64,000 bases of DNA from Paenibacillus_E sp042676385 (GCF_042676385.1 NZ_JBHTHA010000085.1:1-64000); one strand, 5' to 3'; counted from the first letter of the stretch, positions 32,587 to 42,999 are shown. The notes: generated by a model from the letters alone, not told the origin. Numbers and translations: made by a program.

Positions 32587-34023
32587 ATGAAACGACCGAC
32601 GAAATTGAGATCTATGAAAGTAACATTGGCACTTGCCTCCGCCCTCATGATAGTGCTGCCGGCCAGCGCGATGGCCCAGGAAGATTTGCAAACTCAACAA
32701 GTCAGAGAAATTATCGGTAAGCTTCATGTCAGCGGTGTAACCGAGGAAGCGCTCGCGAACCAATCCATCAAACAGATGGTGGAGGGACTCAAAGACCCAT
32801 ACACCGTCTTTTTCAGCAAAGATGAATACGGCCAATTTACTAATTCTTTGGAAAATAATTATGTTGGAATGGGCGCTCGCATAGGCCTCGACGATAAAGG
32901 AATCTATATAAGCGAAGTGTTCGCAGGTTCTGCGGCTGAAAGCGCCGGCTTACAGCGTGACGATTACATTATTGCCGTAGACGGAGCAGCAGTTGACCCT
33001 AAATCGACAGACTCAGCCAGAAACAAAATTATTGGCGAAGCCGGTTCCAAGACGAAAATTACCGTACTGCGCGGCGGCAAAGAATTGACATTTGAAATCA
33101 CTCGTAAAGCCGTGAAAGTGCCTGCAGTGTATAACAAATCCTTTGTAAATGGCGTTGGTTACATCCAAATAACAGACTTTTCCAGCGATGCGGACGAAGA
33201 TTTCGATAAGCAGCTTGCGGATTTGAAAGCTAAAGGACTTAAAGCGTTGATACTGGATGTGCGCAACAATCCGGGCGGTCTCGTTGACACCGCGCAAAAT
33301 ATTGCGAAACACTTTGTTAAAGAGGGCGTTCTGATTCATACGAAAGACCGGAACGGCATCGATGAGCCTGTTCCGATTACCGGAGGAGCGGAGCTGTCTG
33401 TTCCCGTGTATATTTTAGCCAATGAAAACAGCGCCAGCGCTTCGGAAGTATTGTCCGGGGCTCTGCAGGATTACAACGTGGCCAAAGTGATAGGCGTGCA
33501 AACTTTTGGCAAAGGCAGCGTGCAGCAGATTTATCAGCTGGACGGGGGCTCCGCGCTGAAAGTAACCATTGAAGAGTATTTGACGCCGAAGATGCGCAAA
33601 GTGAATAAAGTCGGCATTACGCCGGATGTGAAAGTTGACGGAGCAGCAGCGCAGCTGATTACAGCACTTCATTTATCCGGGATCTCCGATATCGATGTGG
33701 AAATTACAAAGCACAATATTACGTATAATGGCGTCGAGATGGGTAGTGTGCTCGGAACGTTCCATGAGAATGGACAATTGTACGCGAACACTCGCGCGTT
33801 AGCAGCGCTGGTTGGCGCTACGATTACTTGGAATGACGCTAATCATACGGTCGATATTTCCGATGCAAAAGGCACTCACGCTATTCCTGCTGAAGAGGGC
33901 AAGCTGATCATCGATAACGGAACGAGCTATGTGAATGTCAGTCTGTTCGATGACTACTTCCCACAGTTGAAAGTCAATGACCAAGGAGAGAATGTTTCCA
34001 TTCGTGCTGTAAAGGGGAACTAA
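32587..34023 (+). CDS. S41-family carboxyl-terminal processing protease
   Basis: About 478 residues. Signal peptide ends near AMAQ; PDZ domain (~85-165) with GIYISEVFAGSAAESAGL; S41 protease core with LDVRNNPGG, the catalytic Ser in NENSASASEVLSGAL and Lys in TFGKGSVQ. A C-terminal ~110-residue extension with VEITKHNITYNGVEM and ALAALVGATITWND is a copper amine oxidase-like stalk domain, often found on Paenibacillus surface proteins. Extracytoplasmic, between mutS and mutL, likely unrelated to mismatch repair. Confidence 0.9.
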   Translation: MKRPTKLRSMKVTLALASALMIVLPASAMAQEDLQTQQVREIIGKLHVSGVTEEALANQSIKQMVEGLKDPYTVFFSKDEYGQFTNSLENNYVGMGARIGLDDKGIYISEVFAGSAAESAGLQRDDYIIAVDGAAVDPKSTDSARNKIIGEAGSKTKITVLRGGKELTFEITRKAVKVPAVYNKSFVNGVGYIQITDFSSDADEDFDKQLADLKAKGLKALILDVRNNPGGLVDTAQNIAKHFVKEGVLIHTKDRNGIDEPVPITGGAELSVPVYILANENSASASEVLSGALQDYNVAKVIGVQTFGKGSVQQIYQLDGGSALKVTIEEYLTPKMRKVNKVGITPDVKVDGAAAQLITALHLSGISDIDVEITKHNITYNGVEMGSVLGTFHENGQLYANTRALAALVGATITWNDANHTVDISDAKGTHAIPAEEGKLIIDNGTSYVNVSLFDDYFPQLKVNDQGENVSIRAVKGN

Positions 34024-34027
34024 GCGT

Positions 34028-36058
34028 ATGGGTAAAATTCAGCTCTTAAGCGAGCATATCGCCAACCAAATCGCAGCCGGGGAAGTGGTGGAACGCCCTT
34101 CCTCCGTTGTGAAAGAGCTTGTCGAGAACTCTGTAGATGCGGGAAGCACCCGGATTGACGTGACGATTGAAGAGGGCGGTTTACAGCTCATACGCGTGTC
34201 CGATAATGGGTCCGGGATGGAGCCTGCAGATTGCGAACTCGCTTTTCAGCGGCATGCGACGAGCAAAATATCGACAAGCAAAGATTTATTCTCGATTCGC
34301 ACTTTAGGTTTTCGTGGCGAGGCACTGCCGAGTATTGCTTCCGTTTCACGTCTGGAGTGTGTGACCAGCTCGACTAGCGATGGTCTCGGCCGCAAGATTG
34401 CCATCGAAGGCGGGACCATCCGTACGGTGGAAGAAACCGCTGCTTCTCGCGGAACGGAAGTAACGGTGAGGGAGCTATTTTTCAATACACCGGCACGTCT
34501 CAAATATATGAAAACGATCCAGACGGAACTCGGTCACATTTCCGACTATTTGTACAGGCTGGCGCTTGCCCATCCGGGAATCGCGTTCTCGCTCAAACAC
34601 AATGGCAACCTGCTCCTGCAGACGCTTGGCAACGGAGATTTGCTGCAAGTCATCGCCGGCATCTATGGGACAGCAGTTGGCAAGCAAATGCTGCCGATCC
34701 AGGCGGAAAGCCTGGATTATACAATTTCGGGCTTCATCGCGAAGCCGGAGATGACCCGAGCGAACCGGAGTGCGGTTTCGACCATAGTGAATGGCCGCTA
34801 TGTGCGCAATTTTGCGCTCAATCAGGCGCTTCTGCAAGGGTATCATACGCTGCTGCCGATCAACCGCTTCCCGGTGGCCGTGCTGCAAATTGCAATGGAC
34901 CCTTCACTGGTTGATGTGAATGTGCACCCTGCCAAGCTCGAAGTTCGCTTCAGTAAAGAGACTGAGCTAACGGCGTTGATCGAATCGGAAGTAAAGCGTA
35001 TCTTGGGTAAACAGGTATTAATTCCTCAAGGAAATAAGCCTTCGACTCCAAAGGGAGCTTACATACAGGAGCAGCTGGAACTCACGCGTGCTGTGGATCC
35101 TGTCCCTACGCGAGAAGAACGGGTTTCAACTTTATCCCAGACGGCATCGTCGAAGCAAACAGGGTCCGTTGAGCTGCCACCTGCGCCATTCACAGCTCCT
35201 GCCGCCCAAGGCTCGCCAAATTCGGAACGCTTTCAGGGTTTGCAAGTTAAAGAGGCATTACCAGTTTATCCAGTAAGAGAAGATGAGCAAGCTCGTCCAC
35301 GCAGCTTCGAATCTGCTTCGTATACATCAACGCGTCCAACTTCTGCGCCGCAATCGAATACTTATGCATCCGGCAACAACCGGAGCGCATCTATCCAACA
35401 ACAGCGCAAAGCGAACGAAGCCTTCATGGAGCTGCTGCCTACAGGGGAGGAAAGCGATGCGCCAAAGCTTCCTTCTTTTCCAAGGTTAGATCCTATTGGT
35501 CAAATGCATGGCACCTACTTGGTCGCGCAAAATGAGACGGGATTGTATCTCATCGATCAGCATGCCGCCCACGAGCGGATCAACTATGAATATTATTATG
35601 AGCGATTTGGCAATCCTGCTGAGGCGAGCCAAGAATTGCTCGTTCCGATCACGCTGGAGTTTACACCGTCCGAAGCCGGTATTATCGAGGATAAGCTGTC
35701 TCTGTTCGAGCAAGCGGGCGTTTACCTGGAAGCATTTGGCGGCAATACCTTCATCGTCCGTGCCCATCCGCATTGGTTCCCGGGCGGGGAAGAGAAAGGG
35801 ATTGTCGAAGAAATGTGCGAGTGGGTGCTCGGCGAGAAAAAGACGGTAGATATTGCCAAGCTAAGAGAGAAAGCGGCCATTATGTGTTCTTGCAAAGCTT
35901 CAATTAAAGCCAATCAGAGCCTCAGCATCCTGGAAATGGAAACGCTGATCGATCGGCTTGCAGGCTGCCGCAATCCTTACACATGTCCGCACGGGCGGCC
36001 TATTGTCGTCAGTTTTACCACCTATGAGCTTGAAAAAATGTTTAAGCGAGTGATGTAA
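34028..36058 (+). CDS. mutL: DNA mismatch repair protein MutL
   Basis: About 676 residues. GHKL ATPase N terminus with IAAGEVVERPSSVVKELVENS and DNGSGM; a long Pro/Ser/Thr-rich linker (~345-470); C-terminal endonuclease domain with DQHAAHERINYE (the DQHA(X)2E(X)4E motif), CSCKASIKANQ and CPHGRP. The endonuclease motif fits MutL of bacteria without MutH. Works with MutS encoded upstream. Confidence 0.97.
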   Translation: MGKIQLLSEHIANQIAAGEVVERPSSVVKELVENSVDAGSTRIDVTIEEGGLQLIRVSDNGSGMEPADCELAFQRHATSKISTSKDLFSIRTLGFRGEALPSIASVSRLECVTSSTSDGLGRKIAIEGGTIRTVEETAASRGTEVTVRELFFNTPARLKYMKTIQTELGHISDYLYRLALAHPGIAFSLKHNGNLLLQTLGNGDLLQVIAGIYGTAVGKQMLPIQAESLDYTISGFIAKPEMTRANRSAVSTIVNGRYVRNFALNQALLQGYHTLLPINRFPVAVLQIAMDPSLVDVNVHPAKLEVRFSKETELTALIESEVKRILGKQVLIPQGNKPSTPKGAYIQEQLELTRAVDPVPTREERVSTLSQTASSKQTGSVELPPAPFTAPAAQGSPNSERFQGLQVKEALPVYPVREDEQARPRSFESASYTSTRPTSAPQSNTYASGNNRSASIQQQRKANEAFMELLPTGEESDAPKLPSFPRLDPIGQMHGTYLVAQNETGLYLIDQHAAHERINYEYYYERFGNPAEASQELLVPITLEFTPSEAGIIEDKLSLFEQAGVYLEAFGGNTFIVRAHPHWFPGGEEKGIVEEMCEWVLGEKKTVDIAKLREKAAIMCSCKASIKANQSLSILEMETLIDRLAGCRNPYTCPHGRPIVVSFTTYELEKMFKRVM

Positions 36059-36062
36059 TCCC

Positions 36063-36839
36063 GTGTTAGTCACAACTTCTTATAACCCGTCTGCTGAATT
36101 GGTGGACAAAGCAAGTCGACTTGCTGCCCGTTACGGCGGCCGATTGGTGCCCCGGCGAAGAGATTCCTTGCAGCATGTCAGGAAAAATTATGCAGACCAT
36201 TCGCTTCTGCTTGTGACGAAGGAAGAGATCAGGTACTATGAAGGAGATACCCCTGCACATTTTTTTCATCCGAGCATGGCGCTTGTGCGCATCAAACGGC
36301 TGCTAAGAGGCGAATCGGATCTGCTTCTCGAAGCATCAGGGGCAGCCAGGGGAGACGCTGTCGTCGATTGTACGGCAGGACTCGCGTCGGATGCGATCGT
36401 TTTCTCGTTTGCAGTAGGCACAGCAGGGAGTGTCACTGCGCTCGAAAGCGAGAAAATTCCCGCGATGCTGATTCAGGAAGGTTTGTCCGTCTATGAATCG
36501 GAGATCCCTGAACTGAATGAGGCCATGAGGCGAATTGTGGTCAGGCAGATCCGGCATTACGATTATTTGCAGCAGTTGGAAGCGAAAAGCGTGGACATCG
36601 TTTACTTCGATCCGATGTTCCGGAATCCGATCGAGGAATCCAGCTCGATTTCACCGCTCAGGCAAAATGCGAATGCTGAAGCCGTTAGTTTGGAGGCCAT
36701 CGCTGAAGCAAGGCGTGTTGCACGCAAAAGTATTGTGCTCAAGGAGCATAGAGACAGCAAGGAGTTCGCCCGTCTAGGGTTCGAACATGTCCTTCGCGGG
36801 GCAACGAAAACAACTTATGGAGTGATTCGACTGTGTTAG
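36063..36839 (+). CDS. SAM-dependent methyltransferase (RsmJ-like, YpiP-type)
   Basis: About 258 residues, GTG start four bases after mutL. Domain order: N-terminal ARYGGRLVPRRRDSL, HPSMALVRI, Rossmann DCTAGLASDAIVFSF (SAM site, ~100), and IVYFDPMFRNP as catalytic loop. This is the RsmJ/YhiQ-like group acting on RNA in other organisms; the actual substrate is not known. Its stop overlaps the start of miaA. Confidence 0.8.
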   Translation: MLVTTSYNPSAELVDKASRLAARYGGRLVPRRRDSLQHVRKNYADHSLLLVTKEEIRYYEGDTPAHFFHPSMALVRIKRLLRGESDLLLEASGAARGDAVVDCTAGLASDAIVFSFAVGTAGSVTALESEKIPAMLIQEGLSVYESEIPELNEAMRRIVVRQIRHYDYLQQLEAKSVDIVYFDPMFRNPIEESSSISPLRQNANAEAVSLEAIAEARRVARKSIVLKEHRDSKEFARLGFEHVLRGATKTTYGVIRLC

Positions 36840-37810
36840 AAACGCCGGCCAAGCCGAAATTACTCGTACTTCTTGGGCCTACAGCCGTTGGCAAAACAAA
36901 GCTGAGTCTGGACATCGCCCGGCATTTTCAATGTGAAATTATTTCCGGCGATTCCATGCAAGTTTATCGCGGTATGGACATTGGCACGGCCAAAGCGAGC
37001 AAGGCGGAGCAAGCGCTCGTTCCGCATCATTTGATCGATATTCACGATCCGTCTTATCCCTTCTCCGCCGCTGAGTTTCAGGAGCGCGTGCGCGATCTTA
37101 TTTCAGATATTCACGCAAGGGGAAAGCTGCCTTTTATCGTTGGAGGAACAGGGCTTTACATCGAGTCGGTCTGTTACAATTACCAATTTACAGACGTCGG
37201 TATGGACGAAGCGTTCCGCAATGAACAGGAGGCTTATGCAGTTCAGCATGGGGATGAAGCGCTGCATCAGAAACTGCGTGATATCGATCGGGAAAGCGCG
37301 GACCGGCTTCATGCCAATGATCGTCGCCGCGTGATTCGGGCGCTGGAAGTGCATCATGTCTCCGGTCAAACCTTTTCAGCGCATTTGGCTGCCCAGAAAA
37401 AAGAATCGCCTTACGAACTATGTATCATCGGTTTGACGATGGACCGCGCATTGCTCTATAAGCGCATTGAAGAGCGGATCGACATCATGATGGATGAAGG
37501 GCTGATCGAAGAAGTTCAGTCGATCCTCGCTTCGGGATGCCCCAAACAGGCGATTTCCATGCAAGCCTTGGGCTACAAAGAGATCGTACGTTATTTGGAT
37601 GGCGAGCTCTCTCTTCAGGAAGCTGTTACGCTTCTTAAACGCGATACACGCCGGTTTGCCAAGCGGCAGCTTTCCTGGTTCAGGCATATGAAAGACATTC
37701 ATTGGGTGGATGTGACGGATTCAGCAAATTTTTCTGCGCATTTCCAAATTATTAGTGATATAATAGCAGGAAAGTTTGTACAAAAAATTGAATATAATCA
37801 ACAACAATGA
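36833..37810 (+). CDS. miaA: tRNA dimethylallyltransferase MiaA
   Basis: About 325 residues, GTG 36833 overlapping the preceding gene by seven bases. P-loop LLGPTAVGKTKLSLDIA, GDSMQVYRGMDIGTAK, PHHLIDIHDPSYPFSAAEFQ and GGTGLYIESV are all MiaA motifs. Transfers a dimethylallyl group to A37 of tRNAs reading U-initial codons. Followed by hfq. Confidence 0.97.
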   Translation: MLETPAKPKLLVLLGPTAVGKTKLSLDIARHFQCEIISGDSMQVYRGMDIGTAKASKAEQALVPHHLIDIHDPSYPFSAAEFQERVRDLISDIHARGKLPFIVGGTGLYIESVCYNYQFTDVGMDEAFRNEQEAYAVQHGDEALHQKLRDIDRESADRLHANDRRRVIRALEVHHVSGQTFSAHLAAQKKESPYELCIIGLTMDRALLYKRIEERIDIMMDEGLIEEVQSILASGCPKQAISMQALGYKEIVRYLDGELSLQEAVTLLKRDTRRFAKRQLSWFRHMKDIHWVDVTDSANFSAHFQIISDIIAGKFVQKIEYNQQQ

Positions 37811-37866
37811 CCATTGAAAATAGCGCCGAAGGGCGAACGTTTCATTCCATTAAGGGGGACCAACTG

Positions 37867-38106
37867 ATGAACAAATCCATTAATATCCAAGACAATTTTC
37901 TCAATCAGCTCCGCAAAGAAAGCATTCCCGTAACGGTTTACTTGACTAATGGGTTTCAAATCAGAGGACTTATTCGCGCCTTCGATAACTTCACGATCAT
38001 TATTGACAGTGAAGGCCGTCAGCAAATGGTGTATAAACACGCCATTTCCACGTTTACACCGCAAAGATCCGTGTCGCTGATGGCAGCGGCAGAAACGTCG
38101 GAATAA
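37867..38106 (+). CDS. hfq: RNA chaperone Hfq
   Basis: About 79 residues, ATG 37867 with SD AAGGGGG. Sm1 motif VTVYLTNGFQIRGLIRAFDNFTI and Sm2 YKHAISTF. Hexameric RNA-binding protein; position after miaA is widely conserved. Confidence 0.97.
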   Translation: MNKSINIQDNFLNQLRKESIPVTVYLTNGFQIRGLIRAFDNFTIIIDSEGRQQMVYKHAISTFTPQRSVSLMAAAETSE

Positions 38107-38172
38107 TCCGTTTCCAGGATGTTTTTGCAACTTTTTATTTTGTAAGACCGTCTAACCGAATAGAAACGATTG

Positions 38173-38203
38173 GAGCAACCTTGATTATAAGGTTGTTCTT
38201 TTG
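38173..38203 (+). terminator. Rho-independent terminator
   Basis: Stem GAGCAACCTT/AAGGTTGTTC followed by TTTTG after hfq. Confidence 0.8.
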
Positions 38204-38245
38204 TTGGTAAGACCTAGAGAATGAACAACAAGGGAGTCGGTGGAT

Positions 38246-40813
38246 TTGGCGAAACCAACGAATACGAAGCCGCAAGGCAACAACAAAGGTTCAAAGAAGA
38301 AACGATTCAATGCTCGCAAACTTATTTTCGGATCCATTATTGCAGCGATATTAGCCGTTATTTGTGCGATGGGCGTTTACATTATCGTCATTATGAGTGG
38401 TTATAAGATACTGAATGAAAATATTGATAAAATTAATACGACGGCTGAATCAACGCTTATTTATGCTCAAGAGGATGGCAAAGATAAGAATGGCAAGGAT
38501 CTTCCGCCAACCGAGATCGCCAAAGTATATAAAGGCGGCGAAAACCGCGAAAGCGTAAAAATCAAGGACGTCCCCGAACGTCTGCAACAAGCGTTTATTG
38601 CCACCGAGGATCGACGGTTCGAACAGCATTCTGGCGTAGACTTCTGGGCCATCGGACGCGCCCTTGTGAAGGATGTCATGCATATGAGCGCAGTCGAGGG
38701 CGGAAGTACGATTACGCAGCAGTTAGCCAAGAACGTATTTCTGAGCTCGGAGAAAACGGCATTCCGGAAAGGTACGGAAATGTCGATCGCGTTTGCCTTG
38801 GATCAAAAGTTTAGCAAAGATGAAATTATGGAAAAATATTTAAACCGCATTTTCTTCGGAAACAATGCTTATGGCATTAAAGCGGCCGCCAAAGTCTATT
38901 TCGGCAAATCGGATCTCAATGACTTGAAACTTTGGGAGATGGCTACCTTAGCTGCCTTGCCTAAAGCGCCTTCCAAATATTCACCGTTAAAAAATCCGGA
39001 TTTGTCTAAGGAACGTAGAGGTGTAGTCCTTCGATTGATGACGGATCAGGGATATATTACGGAAGCTGAACGCGCTGAAGCGGCTGCAGTCGATTATGTT
39101 CCGCCGGCTTCGGCAGCTCAAGGAAGCAAAGATTACGCAACCTTCGTTGATTATGTGACTAATGAAGCTGAAGATATAGCTGGCATCGACGAAGACGAAT
39201 TGCTCACTAAAGGCTATCGAATCTACACGACGATGAATCCGAAAGCTCAGAAGGTTATGGAGACGACCTATACGAATGCAAGCCTGTTTCAGAAGGACGC
39301 ATCGGATGGTCAAAAGATCCAGAGTTCCATGGTCATTGTTGATAACAAAACCGGCGGTTTAGTGGCCATGATCGGGGGAAGGGATTATCAACCTAAAGGC
39401 TTTAGCCGCGTTTATTCCAAAAGGCAGCCGGGTTCTTCGTTTAAACCTATCGCCGCATATGGACCGGCACTCGAGAGCGGGAAGTACACGCCATATTCGA
39501 TGATGGACGATACGCAGACTTCTTTCGCCAACGGGACGTATACACCCCGCAACTATGATAGAACGACACATGGTCAAGTGACAATGTTCGAAGCAGTGAA
39601 GAAATCTTACAACTTGGCTCCTGTGTGGTTGCTGGATCAAATGGGTGCGAAGACGGGCATGGATTTTGCCAAGAAGCTGGGTATCAATTTGAACCCTGAC
39701 AAGGATCGCAACCTTGCTATCGCATTAGGCGGTCTTACGGATGGGGTTTCTCCGTTGGAAATGGCTACAGCTTATACAGCGTTCGCTAACCAAGGCGTGC
39801 AAAATAAAACGCACTCCATTCTGCGAATTGAAGATGCGCAAGGCAAGGAAGTTTACACCTACAAACCGGAGAAGAAGCAAGTCATTCAACCGAAAACCGC
39901 ATATTATATGACATTACTGCTTCAAGGAGTCGTGGAACCTGGCGGTACGGGGACAAAAGCGAAGTTCAACCGTCCTGTAGCCGGTAAAACAGGAACGACA
40001 GGACTCGATATTAAAGGGATTGAAAAATACGACCGCGACGTCTGGTTTGTCGGTTATACGCCGGAATGGACGGCTGCCGTATGGGAAGGCTTCGATAAAG
40101 TCGATGCCAAGCATTATGTAACGATCGGTAGCGGCAGTCCATCCGCGATCTTCAAAGAAGTTATGTCCAAAGCGCTTGAAGGCAAACCGGTAACGGATTT
40201 TGTGAAGCCGGATAGTGTGCCGGATTTGACGGAACCGCCAAGCGGCATTGCGGATTTGGCTGCAACGTACTTGCCTGAAACGAAATCAGTGAAATTGACT
40301 TGGACCTCTCAAGGCGATAAAGTTGCCTATAAGCTGTTCCGCAAAAGCTCGAAGGAGACTGATGCCAAGCTGCTGATTCAAGCACCGAACGCAGAAGTTA
40401 ACGATACAACCGTAAGCAGCGGTGAAGCTTACCAGTATTATGTCACCCCAATAAACCTGGAGACAAATACAGATGGTGCGCAATCGAATGTTGTGAATGT
40501 CGAGATCCCTAAGGATCAGGCGCAGATTTCTCCTTCTCCTTCGCCTTCCGGATCGCCATCACCGTCACCGGGGAATGGTAAGGACCATAATTCTCCTAAG
40601 CCATCGCAGTCACCGGGTTCGAAACCGACGACTACGCCTGCGGATGGCGGTAAAGGAAATGCGGGGACGGGGATAGGGGCGAGCCCAAGCCCTAACCCAA
40701 ATTCGTCTCCGGCAAGCAACTCGGCTCAAGGCAACGCTGATAAGTCAAATCCAAACAATACGCAAGACAACAATCAAGACGGCGTAATCGTATCAATTCC
40801 GAAAACCCCATAA
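38246..40813 (+). CDS. Class A penicillin-binding protein (PBP1A family)
   Basis: About 855 residues from TTG 38246 (SD AAGGGAG at proper spacing; GTG 38240 is too close). Basic N terminus, one membrane helix (~28-50), glycosyltransferase domain with EDRRFEQHSGVDFWAIGRA and GGSTITQQLAKN, and transpeptidase domain with SxxK in GSSFKPI, SYN-like KKSYNLAP and KTGTT. A fibronectin-III-like domain (~655-745) and a Pro/Ser/Gly/Asn-rich tail follow. Synthesises and crosslinks peptidoglycan. The tail is low-complexity and unusual in length. Confidence 0.95.
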   Translation: MAKPTNTKPQGNNKGSKKKRFNARKLIFGSIIAAILAVICAMGVYIIVIMSGYKILNENIDKINTTAESTLIYAQEDGKDKNGKDLPPTEIAKVYKGGENRESVKIKDVPERLQQAFIATEDRRFEQHSGVDFWAIGRALVKDVMHMSAVEGGSTITQQLAKNVFLSSEKTAFRKGTEMSIAFALDQKFSKDEIMEKYLNRIFFGNNAYGIKAAAKVYFGKSDLNDLKLWEMATLAALPKAPSKYSPLKNPDLSKERRGVVLRLMTDQGYITEAERAEAAAVDYVPPASAAQGSKDYATFVDYVTNEAEDIAGIDEDELLTKGYRIYTTMNPKAQKVMETTYTNASLFQKDASDGQKIQSSMVIVDNKTGGLVAMIGGRDYQPKGFSRVYSKRQPGSSFKPIAAYGPALESGKYTPYSMMDDTQTSFANGTYTPRNYDRTTHGQVTMFEAVKKSYNLAPVWLLDQMGAKTGMDFAKKLGINLNPDKDRNLAIALGGLTDGVSPLEMATAYTAFANQGVQNKTHSILRIEDAQGKEVYTYKPEKKQVIQPKTAYYMTLLLQGVVEPGGTGTKAKFNRPVAGKTGTTGLDIKGIEKYDRDVWFVGYTPEWTAAVWEGFDKVDAKHYVTIGSGSPSAIFKEVMSKALEGKPVTDFVKPDSVPDLTEPPSGIADLAATYLPETKSVKLTWTSQGDKVAYKLFRKSSKETDAKLLIQAPNAEVNDTTVSSGEAYQYYVTPINLETNTDGAQSNVVNVEIPKDQAQISPSPSPSGSPSPSPGNGKDHNSPKPSQSPGSKPTTTPADGGKGNAGTGIGASPSPNPNSSPASNSAQGNADKSNPNNTQDNNQDGVIVSIPKTP

Positions 40814-40884
40814 AGACTGTCACGCCGCCATTAGGCGGTGTGGCTTACATACCATCACACGTTTTACGGAGGATGAAAATAATA

Positions 40885-41604
40885 ATGAACTGGAAAAATT
40901 CGAAGCTGCTCCCCATCACCCTACTTGCACTGACTTTACTTGCTTCAGCTTGCGGCAATAAGCCTTCCGAGACAGCCGGCGGAACGGCGTCTCCGAAAAG
41001 CGGAGCTGCAACTCCCGCAGCTACTGCAACTCCATCAGCTGCGGCATCGCCGAGTACGTCCAAACAATGGAGTAAGGCTCCTGACATGACGATTGACCCG
41101 AACAAATCGTATCAGGCCGAAGTAACGACATCTAAGGGAACCTTTACCATCGACCTCTTTGCGAAAGAAGCTCCAAAGACGGTGAACAACTTTGTATTCT
41201 TGTCCAAAGAAGGCTTTTACAATAATGTCACGTTTCACCGGATCATCAAAACATTCATGATTCAAACCGGGGACCCGACCGGAACGGGTATGGGCGGTCC
41301 AGGCTACAAATTTGCCGACGAGCTTAAAACGTCGCACAAATATGAACCGGGTATCGTTGCGATGGCGAATTCCGGCCCGAATACGAATGGAAGCCAATTC
41401 TTCATTTGTTCGGGTGCAGATAGCGCTTCACTAAACAAAATTCCGAACTATACGATTTTCGGCAAAGTCACGGACGAAGGCATGGCAACGATCGCGAAAA
41501 TTGCGGATACACCTGTACAGATGAATCCGCAAGGCGGCGATTCGTCACCAAGCATGCCGAAAGAAAAAGTAACCATCAACTCGATTGCGATCAAAGAAAA
41601 ATAG
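40885..41604 (+). CDS. Cyclophilin-type peptidylprolyl isomerase lipoprotein
   Basis: About 239 residues. ATG 40885 fits SD ACGGAGG. Signal peptide with lipobox LLASACGN, Ala/Thr/Ser-rich linker, then the cyclophilin domain: TVNNFVFLSKEGFYNNVTFHR, IIKTFMIQTGDPTGTGMGGPG and FFICSG. Folds extracytoplasmic proteins by proline isomerisation. Located after PBP1A. Confidence 0.93.
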   Translation: MNWKNSKLLPITLLALTLLASACGNKPSETAGGTASPKSGAATPAATATPSAAASPSTSKQWSKAPDMTIDPNKSYQAEVTTSKGTFTIDLFAKEAPKTVNNFVFLSKEGFYNNVTFHRIIKTFMIQTGDPTGTGMGGPGYKFADELKTSHKYEPGIVAMANSGPNTNGSQFFICSGADSASLNKIPNYTIFGKVTDEGMATIAKIADTPVQMNPQGGDSSPSMPKEKVTINSIAIKEK

Positions 41605-41637
41605 ATGCGCCAATTCCACTTTGGGAGGGATGCCTGT

Positions 41638-42297
41638 ATGAAGCAGCCTTGTTTATTGTTCCACGGTTTCACCGGCGGCCCCTTTGAGGTGGAGCCATTG
41701 GCGCAGTATTTACTGGAGCGTGGACAGCCCTGCGATCTGCCTAAACTCCCGTGGAACGGTGAAGACGTTCAAGAACTGAAGACTTCCCGCTGGGAAGATT
41801 GGGTAGTAGCTGCAGAGCAGCATGCAGAACGAATGACTAGGCAATACGGTTCGTTTGATTTAGTCGGGTTTTCCATGGGCGGTCTGCTCGCCGCCTATTT
41901 GGCCGTTCGATATCCTGTACGCAAACTGGTGCTTTTGAACACAGCTGTCATTTATATTAGTCCTGCGCGTTTGCTGAATGTCATACGGGAGGACTGGAAG
42001 CATCAAGATCAGGATTATTTGCACAAGGCCAAAACGACTCCGCTGCGAGCCACATGGCAGTTCACACAGCTGGTGCGGCATTTGAAACCGGAAATAGGGA
42101 AAGTAACCGTTCCTACACTTGTCGCGCAAGCGGAGAAAGATCAAGTTATCCATCCGCAAAGCGCAAGGTATATTTATCGGAAATTAGGAGGCCATAGAGA
42201 GTTGTATTGGTATCCAAAGTCCAAACATCTCATCTGCCATAGTGAAGATGCCGACGCTTTATTTGAACAGGTCAGTACGTTTCTGAAAGAGGAGTAA
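41638..42297 (+). CDS. Alpha/beta-hydrolase carboxylesterase (Est30-like)
   Basis: About 219 residues, ATG 41638 with SD GGGAGGG. LLFHGFTGGPFEVEPLA contains the oxyanion-hole HGFTG; nucleophile elbow GFSMGG (Ser near 88); late Asp/His in VIHPQSARY and KSKHLICH. Small monomeric esterases of the Est30 type cleave short-chain esters in the cytoplasm. Physiological substrate unknown. The YdcF gene begins 12 bp later. Confidence 0.88.
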   Translation: MKQPCLLFHGFTGGPFEVEPLAQYLLERGQPCDLPKLPWNGEDVQELKTSRWEDWVVAAEQHAERMTRQYGSFDLVGFSMGGLLAAYLAVRYPVRKLVLLNTAVIYISPARLLNVIREDWKHQDQDYLHKAKTTPLRATWQFTQLVRHLKPEIGKVTVPTLVAQAEKDQVIHPQSARYIYRKLGGHRELYWYPKSKHLICHSEDADALFEQVSTFLKEE

Positions 42298-42309
42298 GGG
42301 AGAAGGGCA

Positions 42310-42999
42310 ATGAAAACGCAACAACATTCGATTCAACGTCATATCTCTCGTAAACCGAAAAGCCGTACCCGTTCGGGTCGGCCAAAACGGATGTTAAGCT
42401 TTTTTAGACGGTTTTTCCAAGTGCTGCTCGTGGTTTTCCTGCTATTTGTTGGATGGATTGTGTTTATCCAGTGGAAAGTTCAGCGAGCTCCCGTCCAAGC
42501 TCTTCCTGATCGCGTAGATGTGGGCATCGTGCTGGGTGCGTCGCTGCGCAAAGACATTCCAAGTCCAGGGCTGCAGGAACGTCTCGATCTGGCAGTTAAA
42601 CTATACGGGCAGGGGAAATTCCAGCATCTCATCGTTTCCGGCGGACTGGACCATAATGGTTCGAAACTGACGGAAGCCGAAGGAATGCGTAATTATTTGA
42701 TTCAAAAAGGAGTTCCGCAAAACCGCATTTTGCTCGAACCCCGGGCCACGAGTACTTATGAGAATTTGCTGTATAGCAAGCAAATTATGGACGAGCAGGG
42801 GCTGGTCAGCTCGATTATCATGACGCATCAATTTCATGGCTCACGTTCCCTGGACATCGCCCAAACGATCGGTTTGAAGCAGCCGGTCGTATCTTTAACG
42901 AAGTCGGAAGTGCTCTTCTTGCCTTATCACGAAGCGCGTGAAACGCTGGCGTTTACGAAGTGGGAATGGACGAAGCTGCTGCTAAAAGCAGGCTTATAA
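42310..42999 (+). CDS. YdcF-family (DUF218) membrane protein
   Basis: About 229 residues. Basic N terminus, one membrane helix (~38-58), then DUF218: DVGIVLGASLRKDIPSPG, LIVSGGLDH, GVPQNRILLEPRATSTYENL and the late MTHQFH. Family includes SanA/YdcF, envelope-linked proteins of uncertain activity. Terminator after the gene. Confidence 0.85.
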   Translation: MKTQQHSIQRHISRKPKSRTRSGRPKRMLSFFRRFFQVLLVVFLLFVGWIVFIQWKVQRAPVQALPDRVDVGIVLGASLRKDIPSPGLQERLDLAVKLYGQGKFQHLIVSGGLDHNGSKLTEAEGMRNYLIQKGVPQNRILLEPRATSTYENLLYSKQIMDEQGLVSSIIMTHQFHGSRSLDIAQTIGLKQPVVSLTKSEVLFLPYHEARETLAFTKWEWTKLLLKAGL